Below, piece by piece: positions 12,201-24,200 of a DNA stretch of 64,000 nucleotides; positions within the stretch are counted from its first letter, which is position 1, and each line of letters begins with the position of its first letter. Source of the DNA: Rhodococcus tibetensis (GTDB taxonomy: Bacteria > Actinomycetota > Actinomycetes > Mycobacteriales > Mycobacteriaceae); contig NZ_JANFQF010000010.1 in assembly GCF_024438035.1 (NCBI RefSeq), positions 1 through 64,000 on the forward strand, written 5' to 3'. A program made the position numbers and the translations under genes. The notes under the pieces were generated by a model that was not told the DNA's origin, ran no database searches, and worked only from the letters and a program-made list of their open reading frames with translations.

Positions 12201-15200
12201 GCTGGCATTCCAGAACAACCGTCTGGAATCGCTCGAACTTCCCGGGCTCACCGTGCGGGTCATCGAGGACATGGCCGAGGGTGCCAAATACGACCTCACA
12301 CTGACGATGTCCGAGAAGGCCGATGACACGGGTCGCCCGTCCGGCCTCGCGGGTCGCTTCACCTTCGCTACCGACCTCTTCGAACGGGAGAGTGTGGAGC
12401 GCATCACGCAGCGGTTCGTGCGGATCCTCGAGTCCGTCGTCGAGAACCCACTCGTCGCCGTAGGCGATATCGACATTCTCACCGAACACGAGAGAGCAAA
12501 GTTGAGCCAAGCAAGTCCTGCCCGCACGATGACGGTCCGCGAACTTCCGCAGCTGCTTGCAGCCGCAGTGGAGGTCGCGCCCGACGCCGTCGCCGTTGCC
12601 CACGACGGCATGCAGGTGACGTACCGGGAGTTCGACGAACGCCTCCGGTTGATGTCTGCCCCGCTGGCCGAGCGGGGAATGGCTCCCGACGCGATCGTGT
12701 CCGTCGTTCTTTCCGGTCTGGTTCCGACCATCATGATGGCCCCGCCGTCGGAGGACGGGCAGGACGGTTTCGGAGCGATCCTGGACAAGGTGATCGCCGA
12801 TGCGTACCGGCTTGTCGGCGACATCGACCTCGAGAAGTTCGCGGCCGCGCCCGCCATCGCTGAGCCGGCTACGGCGGATGCGGCTACGGCCCAGGTGGAG
12901 TCACCACTGGCTGCGTGGCAGGAAAGCGTCGAGCGCGACCCCGATGCGATCGTCGTGGTCGCTGCGGGCGTCACGACGACACGCGCCGAGCTGAACGCAC
13001 GCGCCAACCAGGTCGCCCGTGAACTCGCCCAGCGCGGTGTCGGTGCCGACGACGTCGTCGCCCTGATCCTCCCGCGCTCACTCGACTGGGTCGTCGGCAT
13101 GCTCGCCGTGTGGAAGGTCGGTGCCGCCTACTCACCCCTCGACCAGGCATGGCCTCTCGAACGCATCGCGGGTCTCGTCGAAACCAGTGGAGCTCGCGCG
13201 GCGATCACCACGTCTTCGTGGCGCGAACTGGCCCGGAAGCCGCTGGGCGATCGCGTCCTCGACGCGGCCGTGATCCTCGACGACCCGGACACCGTCCGAG
13301 CGCTGGACGCTCGCGACGGGAGTGACCTCGCGTTCGACCCGTGGGTGGACGACGAGGCGGGAGCGCGTCTCGCCTACGTCATCTCGACGTCGGGGTCGAC
13401 AGGACGGCCGAAGCCGACGATGGTGCCGATGATGGGTGTCCTGAACACCTACCGCTGGTACCGCGAGGAGATGCGCATCGGTGAGGGCACAGGTGTTCTC
13501 GTGGCGAGCTCGCCCTTGTTCGACCTGACACAGAAGAACGTGTGGGTTCCGCTGATCTCCGGCGGCGTAGTCCATCTGGCAGCCGAGGGATTCGACCCTG
13601 CCGACATCCTGCGCCACCTCGCGATGGGGGACGTCCGCATCGTGAACATGGCGCCCAGCGCATTCGAGTTGCTGGCCGAACTCGACGCGGACGACAAGCT
13701 GGCGTCGTTGGACTGCGTGGTCCTCGGCGGTGAGCAGATTCGACCGGGCGCGTACGCGAAGCTGGTCGGACGCGGTGTTCGCCTCGTCAACTCCTACGGC
13801 CCGACGGAAGCGTCGGATGTGACCGCGTCCTACGAGCTCGACCTGACAGCGCCGGATGCCGAGGAGACCCCGATCCCCATCGGTTCGCCGCTGCCTGGTG
13901 CCGAGTACTACGTGCTGGACAAGCGTCTGCGTCCCGTTCCGGCCGGCGTGACCGGCGAGCTGTACATCGGCGGTGTCGTGGTGGGGCGCGGTTACGGCGG
14001 AATGACTTCGATCACCGCCTCGCGTTTCGTCGCGAATCCCGTCGGCGACGGTGGCTCCCGCCTGTACCGCACCGGCGACCTCGTGCGCGAGCGCGCCGAC
14101 GGCGAGTTGATTTTCCTCGGGCGCAGTGACTTCCAGATCAAAATCCGCGGCCTGCGGGTCGAGCTCGGTGAGATCGAGTCGGCCCTGACAGCGATGGACG
14201 ACGTCAAGCAGTCGATCGTCGTGGTCCACGAGAGTCACGGACTCCAACGACTCGTCGGGTATGTCACCTCCGCGGCGGGCGCCTCCGCGGTAGCCCACGA
14301 CGTGTCCACGCGGCTGCGTGCGGTTCTGCCGTCGCACATGGTTCCCGATGCGCTCGTCGTCTTGGACGAGATGCCGCTCAACTCGAGCGGCAAAATCGAC
14401 CGCAAGGCGCTTCCCGAACCCGAATTCGCCGCGGACAGTGCCGAGTTCCTCGCTCCGCGCACGCCTCTGGAAGAGGTCGTCGCCGCCGTCTTCGGCGACG
14501 TGATCGGTGTCGACCGCGTGAGTGTCGACGCATCGTTCTTCGATCTCGGCGGTAATTCGCTGAGCGCCACGCGAGTCGCGTCCCGACTGTCGGCGGCGAC
14601 GGGCGCGATTGTCGGCATGCGGGATCTCTTCGAAGTCCCCACCGTCGCCGAACTCGCCGACTTCATCGAGCGGCAGGACGGTGATCGAGCGTCCCGACCC
14701 GCGCTGGTCGCGCAGCAGAGGCCCGAGGAACTCCCGTTGTCGCTGGCCCAGCAGCGCATGTGGTTCCTCAACCGCTTCGACCCGACCTCGCCTGCATACA
14801 ACGTGCCGTTGACGGTCCGGTTCCGCGGTGACCTCGACGTCACGGCGATGGGTTCGGCTCTGTCCGATGTCGTGGCACGCCACGAAGTCCTGCGAACCGT
14901 GTTCCCCGACTCCGATTCGGGCGCACACCAGGTCGTTCTTTCCGCATCGGATGTCGACTTGGGTCTCGAACCGGTCGAGGTCGCCGAGTCGGATCTGACG
15001 GCTAGTCTGTTCGAGTTCGCCTCGCAGGGGTTCGACGTCACCGACACACTCCCGATCCGCGCGCGTCTGTACCGCCTCGCCGCCGACGACCACGTCCTGG
15101 TGATGGTGATGCATCACATCGCCTCCGACGGCGCGTCGACACTGCCGCTGGCACGCGACGTGATGGCGGCCTACGCCGCGCGCATCTCGGGTAGCGATCC

Positions 15201-18200
15201 GCAGTGGCCCGAACTCCCGATCCAGTACGCCGACTACGCGATCTGGCAGCGCGCTCTGCTCGGATGCGAAGACGATCCGGGATCCCTTGCCGCGCAGCAG
15301 ATCGACTTCTGGTCGAAGACTCTGGCGGGACTGCCCGACGTTCTCGAGTTGCCGATCGATCGGCCCAGGCCGGCAGTGCGATCGATGACCGGTGCCGCCG
15401 TCGATTTCATCATCGATGCCGCCTTGCACCGCCGGTTGAGTGATATCGCACGCGAGCACAACGTGTCCTCGTTCATGGTGCTGCACGCTGCGCTGTCCGT
15501 GCTCCTGTCGCGCGTGAGTGCCGGTACCGACATTGCCATCGGCGCGGCGATCGCCGGCCGCGGCGAGGAGGCGCTCGACAACCTCGTCGGCATGTTCGTC
15601 AACACGCTGGTGCTGCGCACGCAGGTCGAGCCTGGTGCGTCGTTCACGGCGCTCCTCGAACACGTTCGGGCCCAGGACCTTGCGGCGTTCAGTCACCAGG
15701 ACGTTCCGTTCGAGCAGCTGGTCGACGCGCTCGAACCGACCCGGTCCACGGCATACACGCCGCTGTTCCAGGTAGTCCTGACGCATCAGGTCAACGGAAT
15801 TCCGTCTCTGGAGTTCGAAGGACTGCACGCCGTTCCGGGTGCGGTCGACGTCGAGTTCAGCAAGTTCGACCTCACCGTCGACCTGCAGGAGCAGTGGTCC
15901 GACGCGGGTGTGCCCACTGGCATCACCGGGTCGCTCGGGTATGCGACGGAAATCTTCGACGCGAGTACGGTCCAAGGATTCGTGGATCGCTTCGTGCGGA
16001 TCCTCGAGTCCGTCGCGACCGATACCGAGATTGCCGTGGGGGACATCCCCATCCTCGACGCTCGGGAGACCGCGGAGCTGACTCCGGTCCGTGGCGTCGA
16101 GGGGGCGGCGCCGCAGACGCTGGTGGAGTTGCTCGCGGGTGCCGTGGCCGCCGACCCGGACGGTGTCGCCGTCCTCGCGGGCAGCGAATCGGTCACCTAC
16201 CGGGAACTCGACGCACGCTCGAACCGCCTCGCGCGGGCACTGATCGAGCGAGGGGTGGGCGCCGAGACGTTCGTCGCTCTGGGCATCACCCGCTCGATCG
16301 CTTCCGTGGTAGGCATTTGGGCCGTTGCCAAGAGCGGCGGCGCCTACGTTCCGATCGACCCGAAGTACCCGGACGAGCGAATCGCGCACATGGTCACGGA
16401 TTCCGGTGTGACTTTGGGACTTTCCGTCGCGTCCGAGGTCGAACGGCTGCCGGGGGGCGTCGACTGGTTGCTCCTCGACGGTGACGACGCCGACACCACC
16501 TGGGCGCAGTACTCGGCGGCTCCGGTCACCGACGCGGACCGTCGTTCGTCGGTGACACCGGCCAACAGCGCCTATGTCATCTACACCTCCGGCACCACCG
16601 GACAGCCCAAGGGCGTCGTCGTCAGCCATCGCGGTCTGGCGAACTTCGCTGGCGAACAGCGTGAGCGTTACCAGGTGACCACCGCGTCGCGGACCCTGCA
16701 TTTCGCCTCACCGAGTTTCGACGCATCGGTCCTCGAGCTGCTGCTCGCCGTCAGCGCAGGTGCCACCATGGTGATCGCCCCCACGGATGTGTACGGCGGT
16801 CCCGAGTTCGCGACGTTCCTGCGTGAGAACCGGGTGACACACGGGTTCGTCACGCCGTCCGCCCTCGCGTCCGTCGACCCGGCAGGTCTCGACGACTTCC
16901 AGTTCGTGGTGGCCGGCGGCGAAGCCGTCCCGGCAGAACTCGCCGCGCGCTGGGCTCCCGGGCGTTCGCTGTTCAACGGGTACGGACCCACCGAGACCAC
17001 CATCATGACCAACATCAGCGAACCGATGTCCGCTGACGGCCCGGTCACGATCGGCGGCCCGATTCGCGGAACCACCGCGCTGGTCCTCGACGACCGTCTG
17101 CGCCCTGTTCCGGTGGGTATCGCGGGTGAGCTCTATCTGTCGGGCCTCGGGCTGGCTCGCGGATACCACCGGCGTGCGCCGCTCACTGCCGAACGTTTCG
17201 TCGCCAACCCCTACGGTGAACCCGGCGATCGGATGTACCGCACCGGAGACGTCGTCCGCTGGAAGAGGGGCGACCGCGGTGTGCTGACGGCCGATTACGT
17301 CGGCAGGTCGGACCACCAGGTGAAGGTCCGCGGCTTCCGGATCGAACTCGGTGAGATCGACGCCGTCCTCGCGCGACACGAGTCGGTCGAGTTCGTCACC
17401 ACGTCTGCGTTGACCACCTCTTCCGGCGACGCCGCCCTGGTGTCCTACGTTCTGCCGGCTGCGGGACGAACAGTGGACCAGGCGGAACTGATGGACTTCG
17501 CAGGCGAGTTCTTGCCGTCGTTCATGGTTCCGGCCACTGTCGTCGCTCTCGATAACGTGCCACTGACCCCGGTGGGCAAGCTCGATCGACGGGCGTTGCC
17601 TGTTCCCGAATCCTTCGCCACGACACGCGAATACCGCGCTCCGCAGTCGCACGTCGAGCAGACTGTTGCGGCTGTGTTCGCCGAGGTTCTCGGTGTCGAA
17701 CGAGTGGGACTCGACGACGCGTTCTTCGAACTCGGCGGGAACTCGCTCATCGCTACCCGCGTCGTGTCCCGGATCAACACGGCCCTCGATACGGACATCG
17801 GCGTACGGGAACTCTTCGAGGCTCCGACCGTCGGTGCTCTCGCGTCTCGCGTGGACGCGCGTGGCACCGGTGTCGCCGCCCGCCCCGCTCTGGCACCGCG
17901 TCCGCGTCCCGACCGCATTCCGCTGTCGCTAGCACAGCAGCGGATGTGGTTCGCTAACCGCTACGATCCGTCCTCCCCGTCGTACAACATCCCGATGGCA
18001 CTGCGCCTGTCGGGTTCTCTCGACGTCGCGGCACTGCAGTCCGCACTCGCCGACGTGCTCGAACGCCACGAATCGCTGCGGACGGAGTTCCCGAGTTCCC
18101 CCGAGGGGCCGTACCAGGTCGTCCGCTCGGCCGCCGAGGTGGATCTGAGCCTCGAGGTGACGCAGGTCGTCGACGAGTCGGATCTTCGCGAGCGCCTGCT

Positions 18201-21200
18201 GGCCGTGGCTACCACCGGATTCGACGTCACGAAGTCCCTGCCCGTCCGTGCTGCGGTCTTCCGGGTGGGCGAGGCCGGGTCCACCGAGCACGTCCTGCTC
18301 ATCGTCATCCATCACATCTCCGCGGACGGGGGCTCGATCGCGCCACTGGCGCGCGATCTCTTCACGGCCTACAGCGCGCGTGCCGAAGGTTCAGCTCCGG
18401 CATGGACGCCCCTTTCGGTTCAGTTCGCCGACTTCGCCATGTGGCAGCGGGAGGTGCTCGGTTCGGAGGAGGACCCGGCGTCACCGGCTGCTCGGCAGCT
18501 GGAGTACTGGGTGAGCACGCTCGCTGATGCACCCGAGCTTCTCGAGCTACCTCTCGATCGTCAGCGCACCCCCCACCGCGTTCCGCAGTCTGCGCGTGTG
18601 GAGTTCGAGTTCGGTCCTGAGCTGAAAGGCGCTCTCGCGGAGGTTGCGCAGGCGCACCAGGCATCCGTGTTCATGGTTGTCCACGCCGCCTTCGCCGTAC
18701 TGCTCGCGCGGATGAGCGGTACCGAGGACATCGTGGTCGGTACTCCGGTGGGAGGCCGTGGCGACGCGGCGCTGGACGATCTGGTGGGCATGTTCGTGAA
18801 CACGCTGGTGTTGCGGACAGAGGTCTCTCAGTCGGCGACCTTCGCCGATGTGCTCGACAGCGTGCGGAACACCGATCTCGGCGCATTCGGAAATGCCGAC
18901 ATTCCGTTCGAGAGGCTCGTCGAGGCACTTGCCCCGGCACGTTCGAACACCTACGCGCCGCTCGTTCAGGTGACGCTGACCTTCCAGAACAACGAATCGG
19001 CGAAACTCGAGTTGCCGGGTCTGACGGTGACGGCGCTCGACAACGAGGCGAACCTGGCAAAGTTCGATCTCACGCTCGCCGTCGACGAGCAGGGCGCCGA
19101 CGCGGACGGTCCGACGAGGGCGATGTTCAGCTATGCGACCGACATCTTCGACGAGGCGACGATCGAGGGCTACAGGTCTCGCTTCCTGGCAATCCTGGAA
19201 GCGGTCGTGGCGGACAGTTCGGTGATCGTGGGCGACATCGACATCCTGTCGGCCGAAGAGCATGCCGAGCTCGGTGGCGTCGAAAGCGACTCGGTGGAAT
19301 CGCTGGGCTCGCACAGCGTTGCGGAGGAGCTCGCGACGCGGCCGTTGCCGGAATTGCTCGATGCGGCAGCATCGATCAATCCCAATGGAATTGCGTTGTC
19401 ACACAACGGAATCGACGTGACTTACCGGCAATGGCACGAAAAGTCCGGTGAGCTGGCGCGTACTCTTGCGAGCGTCGGCGTCGGCCCCGAGGCCGCTGTG
19501 ACGGTGGCCTTGTCGACCTTGCTGCCGGGTCTGCTCGACGGAGCGTCCGGTGAAGGGTTCGCGGATCAGTTCGCCGGCATGCTCGCCGGCGTGATCGCCG
19601 AAGCCACGTCGGCGTCGGATCGCCGCGCCGGTGCGCTTCCGGTCGACCTCGTCGAGTGCTGGTCGGAGCAGGTCCGGAGAAATCCGGACGCCCTTGCCTT
19701 GCAGGGTAACGGCCACGCTCTCTCCCGCCGGGAACTGAACACCCGGGCCAATCAGCTGGCGCGTGAACTTGCGGCCCGCGGCGTCCGTCCCGACGACGTG
19801 GTGGCCCTGGTGGTTCCCCGCTCCATCGAGTGGATCATCGGCATGCTCGCGACGTGGAAAGCGGGGGCCGCCTACGCGCCGATCGATCCGGCATACCCGG
19901 CGGAGCGTATCGGTGCCATGCTCGAGGACTGTGGTGCTCGTGCCGTGGTCGCCACTACGGCGTGGGCCGGCGCGGACGACGTCGACACCGACGTTCTCGT
20001 AATCGACGAGGCCACCGTGGCTTCGGCGTTGGCGACACACGATGACTCCGACCCTGTCAATTCCTGGACCGAGGACGGGTCCGGTGCTCGCTTGGCCTAC
20101 GTCATCTCCACGTCCGGCTCGACCGGCAGGCCCAAACCTGCGTTGGTGCCGATGGCCGGGTTCTGCAACATGATGGTGTGGTTCCGCGGCCAACTCGCGC
20201 TCGAGCAGGGCGACGGCGTCCTGGTCTCCTCGGCACCCGGATTCGACCTGACGCAGAAGACGGTGTGGGGCACGTTGTCTTCGGGTGGAGCGATCCATCT
20301 TGCGGTCGAAGGGTTCGAACCCCAGTCGATTCTCCGTCAGATCGACGAGAACGGGTTGACGGTGGTCAACATGGCCCCCGGCGCCTTCGAGATCGTCGCA
20401 GAGCTCGAGCAGAACGAGGAACTTCGCAGCGTACGCACCATCGCGCTGGGTGGTGAGGCGGTGAAGGCTGCGCCGTTGAAGAAGTTCCTGGACCGTGGGG
20501 TTCGCTGCCACAACAGTTACGGGCCCACCGAAGCGTCCGACATCGTCACGTCCTACGTGATCACGCCCGAAGATGCAGTGTCCGATCAGCTGCGGCTGCC
20601 CATCGGCCCGGCACTCGACAACGTGGCACTTCATGTTCTCGACGGCAGACTGCGCAGGGTTCCCGACGGTATGACGGGCGAACTCTATGTCGGTGGGATC
20701 GCGGTCGGCCGCGGGTACGGCAATATGTTCGGGATCACCTCCACGCGGTTCATTGCGGACCCGTTCGGCGCTCCGGGCACTCGGATGTACCGCACCGGTG
20801 ACCTGGTGCGGCGCCGAAGCGACAAGAACTACGACTTCCTGGGCAGGACCGACTTCCAGGTCAAGATCCGCGGCCTGCGGATCGAACTCGGCGAGATCGA
20901 GTTTGCTCTGCTGGCACACCCTGACGTGTCCCAGACGGTCGTCGTCGTCCGGGACACCCCGCAGGGGCAGCGGCTCGTTGCCTACGCCGTGCCGGCTGCC
21001 GGGGAGCTCGATTCCCGTGAGGTCTTGTCCTCGCTCGAAAAGAAGCTCCCCGCGCACATGGTTCCCGACGTACTCGAAGTCCTGGAGTCCATGCCGCTGA
21101 ACAACAACGGCAAGGTGGATCGCAAGCGCCTGCCCGAACCGCGCTTCGATTCCGACGACCACGAGTACGTTGCTCCCCGTACTCCGCTCGAGGAGATCGT

Positions 21201-24200
21201 GGCCGGCGTCTTCGCCGACGTTCTCGGCATCGAGCGGGCCGGCGCGACCGATTCGTTCTTCGACCTCGGCGGAAACTCCCTGAGTGCCACCCGCGTAGTG
21301 GCGCGTCTCGAAGAGGCGCTCGGCACGGAATTGACTGTGCGCTCGGTTTTCGAGAATCCGACGGTCGAGGGCGTGGCGGCTGTTGCCGAGCACTCCGCCG
21401 ATGCCGACCGCGAGCGCCTGCCGTTGACGGCGGGTCCGCGGCCGGAACGAATCCCCCTGTCACTGGCGCAGTCTCGGATGTGGTTCATCAACCAGTTCGA
21501 CACCGAGTCGGCCGCATACAACCTGCCGATGGCGGTGCGCCTGCGGGGAGACCTCGACATCGATGCGCTGCGTGCTGCTCTCGCCGACGTGGTGGAGCGT
21601 CACGAGTCGCTGCGCACCACGTTCCCCGAGTCGCCCGATGGTCCGTATCAGGTGATACTTCCGACCGCCGAGGCCGTGGAGCCGTTGACCGCCCAGCCCA
21701 CCACGGACGAGACCGACGTCTATCGCCAGGCGCGGGCGCTCGCGAACACAGGTTTCGACGTCAGCTTGTCGGTGCCGTTCCGGGTCCGCCTGTTCGAGGC
21801 AAGTGAAGGCGAGCACGTTCTGGTGCTCGTCGTCCACCACATCGCCGCGGACGGCGCCTCGATGGCGCCACTGTTCCGGGACATGATGCAGGCGTACGTG
21901 GCCCGCGCCGCCGGCGACGAACCGGGCTGGGAACCGCTGGCGGTGCAGTACGCGGACTTCGCGCTGTGGCAGCGCGAGCTGCTCGGCGACGAATCCGACC
22001 CGGAGTCGATTGCGGCGCGCCAGGTCGACTACTGGCGTCACGCGCTTGCCGAGCTTCCCGAATCGCTCGAACTTCCCACCGACCGCCCGCGTCCGCCCGT
22101 GCAGTCGCTGCGCGGGGCGACGCTCGACTTCGAGATCGACCCGCGAACGCATCGCGCGCTGGCCGCCGTCGCGCGCCGGCACAACGCGAGCATGTTCATG
22201 GTCGTGCACGCCGCCTTCGCCGTACTGCTCGAGCGGCTCAGCTCGAACACCGATCTCGCGATCGGCACGCCTGTCGCGGGTCGCGGCGTGCGTGAGGTCG
22301 ACGAGATGGTCGGCATGTTCGTCAACACCCTCGTCCTGCGTAGTTCGGTGAATCCGGATTTGCGGTTCGTGGAACTGCTGCAGCAGGTTCGGGAGACCGA
22401 TCTCGAGGCGTTCGCGCACGGAGACATTCCGTTCGAGCGTCTCGTCGACGTGCTGAACGTTCCCCGTTCCACCGCCCACCAGCCGCTCTTCCAGGTTGCC
22501 CTGGCGTTCAACAACACCGGCAGCACGACTCTCGAGTTCCCCGGCCTCGAGGTGTCCGTTCTGGAAACCCCGCTGGACGTCGCGAAATTCGATCTGCAGC
22601 TCAGTGTGGGTGAGCGTCACGTCGACGGAGGAGCGGCAGGCATCGTCGCGTCGTTCAACTACGCGACAGATCTCTTCGACGAGCGAACGGTGCAGAGTTT
22701 CGCCGACCGCTTCGTCCGCATTCTCGGTGCGGTGTCGGCGGAGCCGGACATGATTCTCGGCGACATCGACATCCTCGACGCGGCCGAGAAGGCCGCCATC
22801 GCTCCTGTGCGCGGTCCCGGGTCGCTCGAACCGCGCACTCTGCCCGAGCTGCTGCGTTCCGGTGTGGACCTCGCACCGGACTCGGTGGCGCTGTCCTTCG
22901 AGGACCGCGAGCTCACGTACCGCGAACTCGACGAGCAGTCGAACCGGTGGGCGCGCGTGCTGATCGATCGGGGAGTGGGACCGGAGAACTACGTGGCGCT
23001 GGCCATCACCCGTTCCGTGGAGTCGATTCTGGGAATCTGGTCGATCGCCAAGGCGGGTGGCGCCTACCTGCCCGTCGACCCGAAGCTGCCGTTCGAGCGG
23101 ATCAGCGAGATGCTGTCCGATTCGGGCGCCGTCCTCGGGCTCACGGTCGGTCGTCATCGGGACGATCTGCCGGGCACGGTGCCCTGGATCGCCCTCGATG
23201 CTCCCGAGTTCGCCGACGAGACCAGTGCGGTGTCTGCGGCGCCGGTGCAGGACAGCGATCTTCGCCGGCAGCTCGCCGTCGATCACCCGGCATACCTGAT
23301 CTACACGTCGGGCTCGACGGGCAAGCCGAAGGGCGTCGTGGTCACCCACCGCGGTCTGGCCAACCTCACCAGCGAAGTCCGTGACCACTACGTGGTGTCG
23401 CCGAGTTCGCGCTTTCTGCACGTGGCGTCGCCGAGCTTCGACACCTCCGTCGGTGAAATGCTCGCCGCGTTCAGCGCCGGTGCCACCCTGGTTATTTCGC
23501 CTGCGGACGTGTACGGCGGCGACGAACTCGCCGACCTGCTCCGCCGCGAGCAGGTCAACAACGTCGTCATGACGCCGACCGCATTGATGACCGTCGACCC
23601 CGAGGGACTCGACTGCGTCCGCTCCGTCGTGGTCGGCGGCGACACCTGCACACCGGAGCTGGTTGCCCGGTGGGCGCCCGGCCGCGAGATGCGCAACGCA
23701 TACGGACCGACCGAGACGACCGTGATCGTCACCATCACCGAACCGATGGTGGCCGGGGAACGGGTGACGATCGGTAAGCCGCTGCGCGGCGTCGAATCCC
23801 TCATCCTCGACTCACGCCTGCGTCCGGTGCCCGAGGGGGTTCCCGGCGAGCTCTACATCTGTGGACCGTCGGTGACCCGCGGCTACCACAACCGTCCGGC
23901 GGTTACGTCGGAGCGGTTCGTGGCCAACCCCTTCGGTGAGCCCGGCTCGCGTATGTACCGTACCGGCGACGTCGTGCGGTGGGCTGACGGTCACCGCGTG
24001 GAGTACGTCGGCCGGTCGGACTTCCAGGTGAAGGTTCGCGGATTCCGCGTCGAGCTCGGTGAGATCGATGCCGCACTCGCGGCACAGCCGGATATCGAGT
24101 TCGCTGTGACCGTGGGCCGCGAGAACCCCGCCGGCCTGACGACTCTCGTGTCCTACGTCCTTCCGGCCGACGGTGCGACGGTCGAGCCGGAATCGCTGAA

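Noticed and set aside
13132-16701. Very long open frame on the minus strand opposite NRPS modules 3-4 (1189 codons)
   Set aside because: It mirrors the strongly biased codons of the NRPS strand, has no recognisable motif and is composed largely of Arg, Gly, Asp and Val runs typical of antisense shadows.
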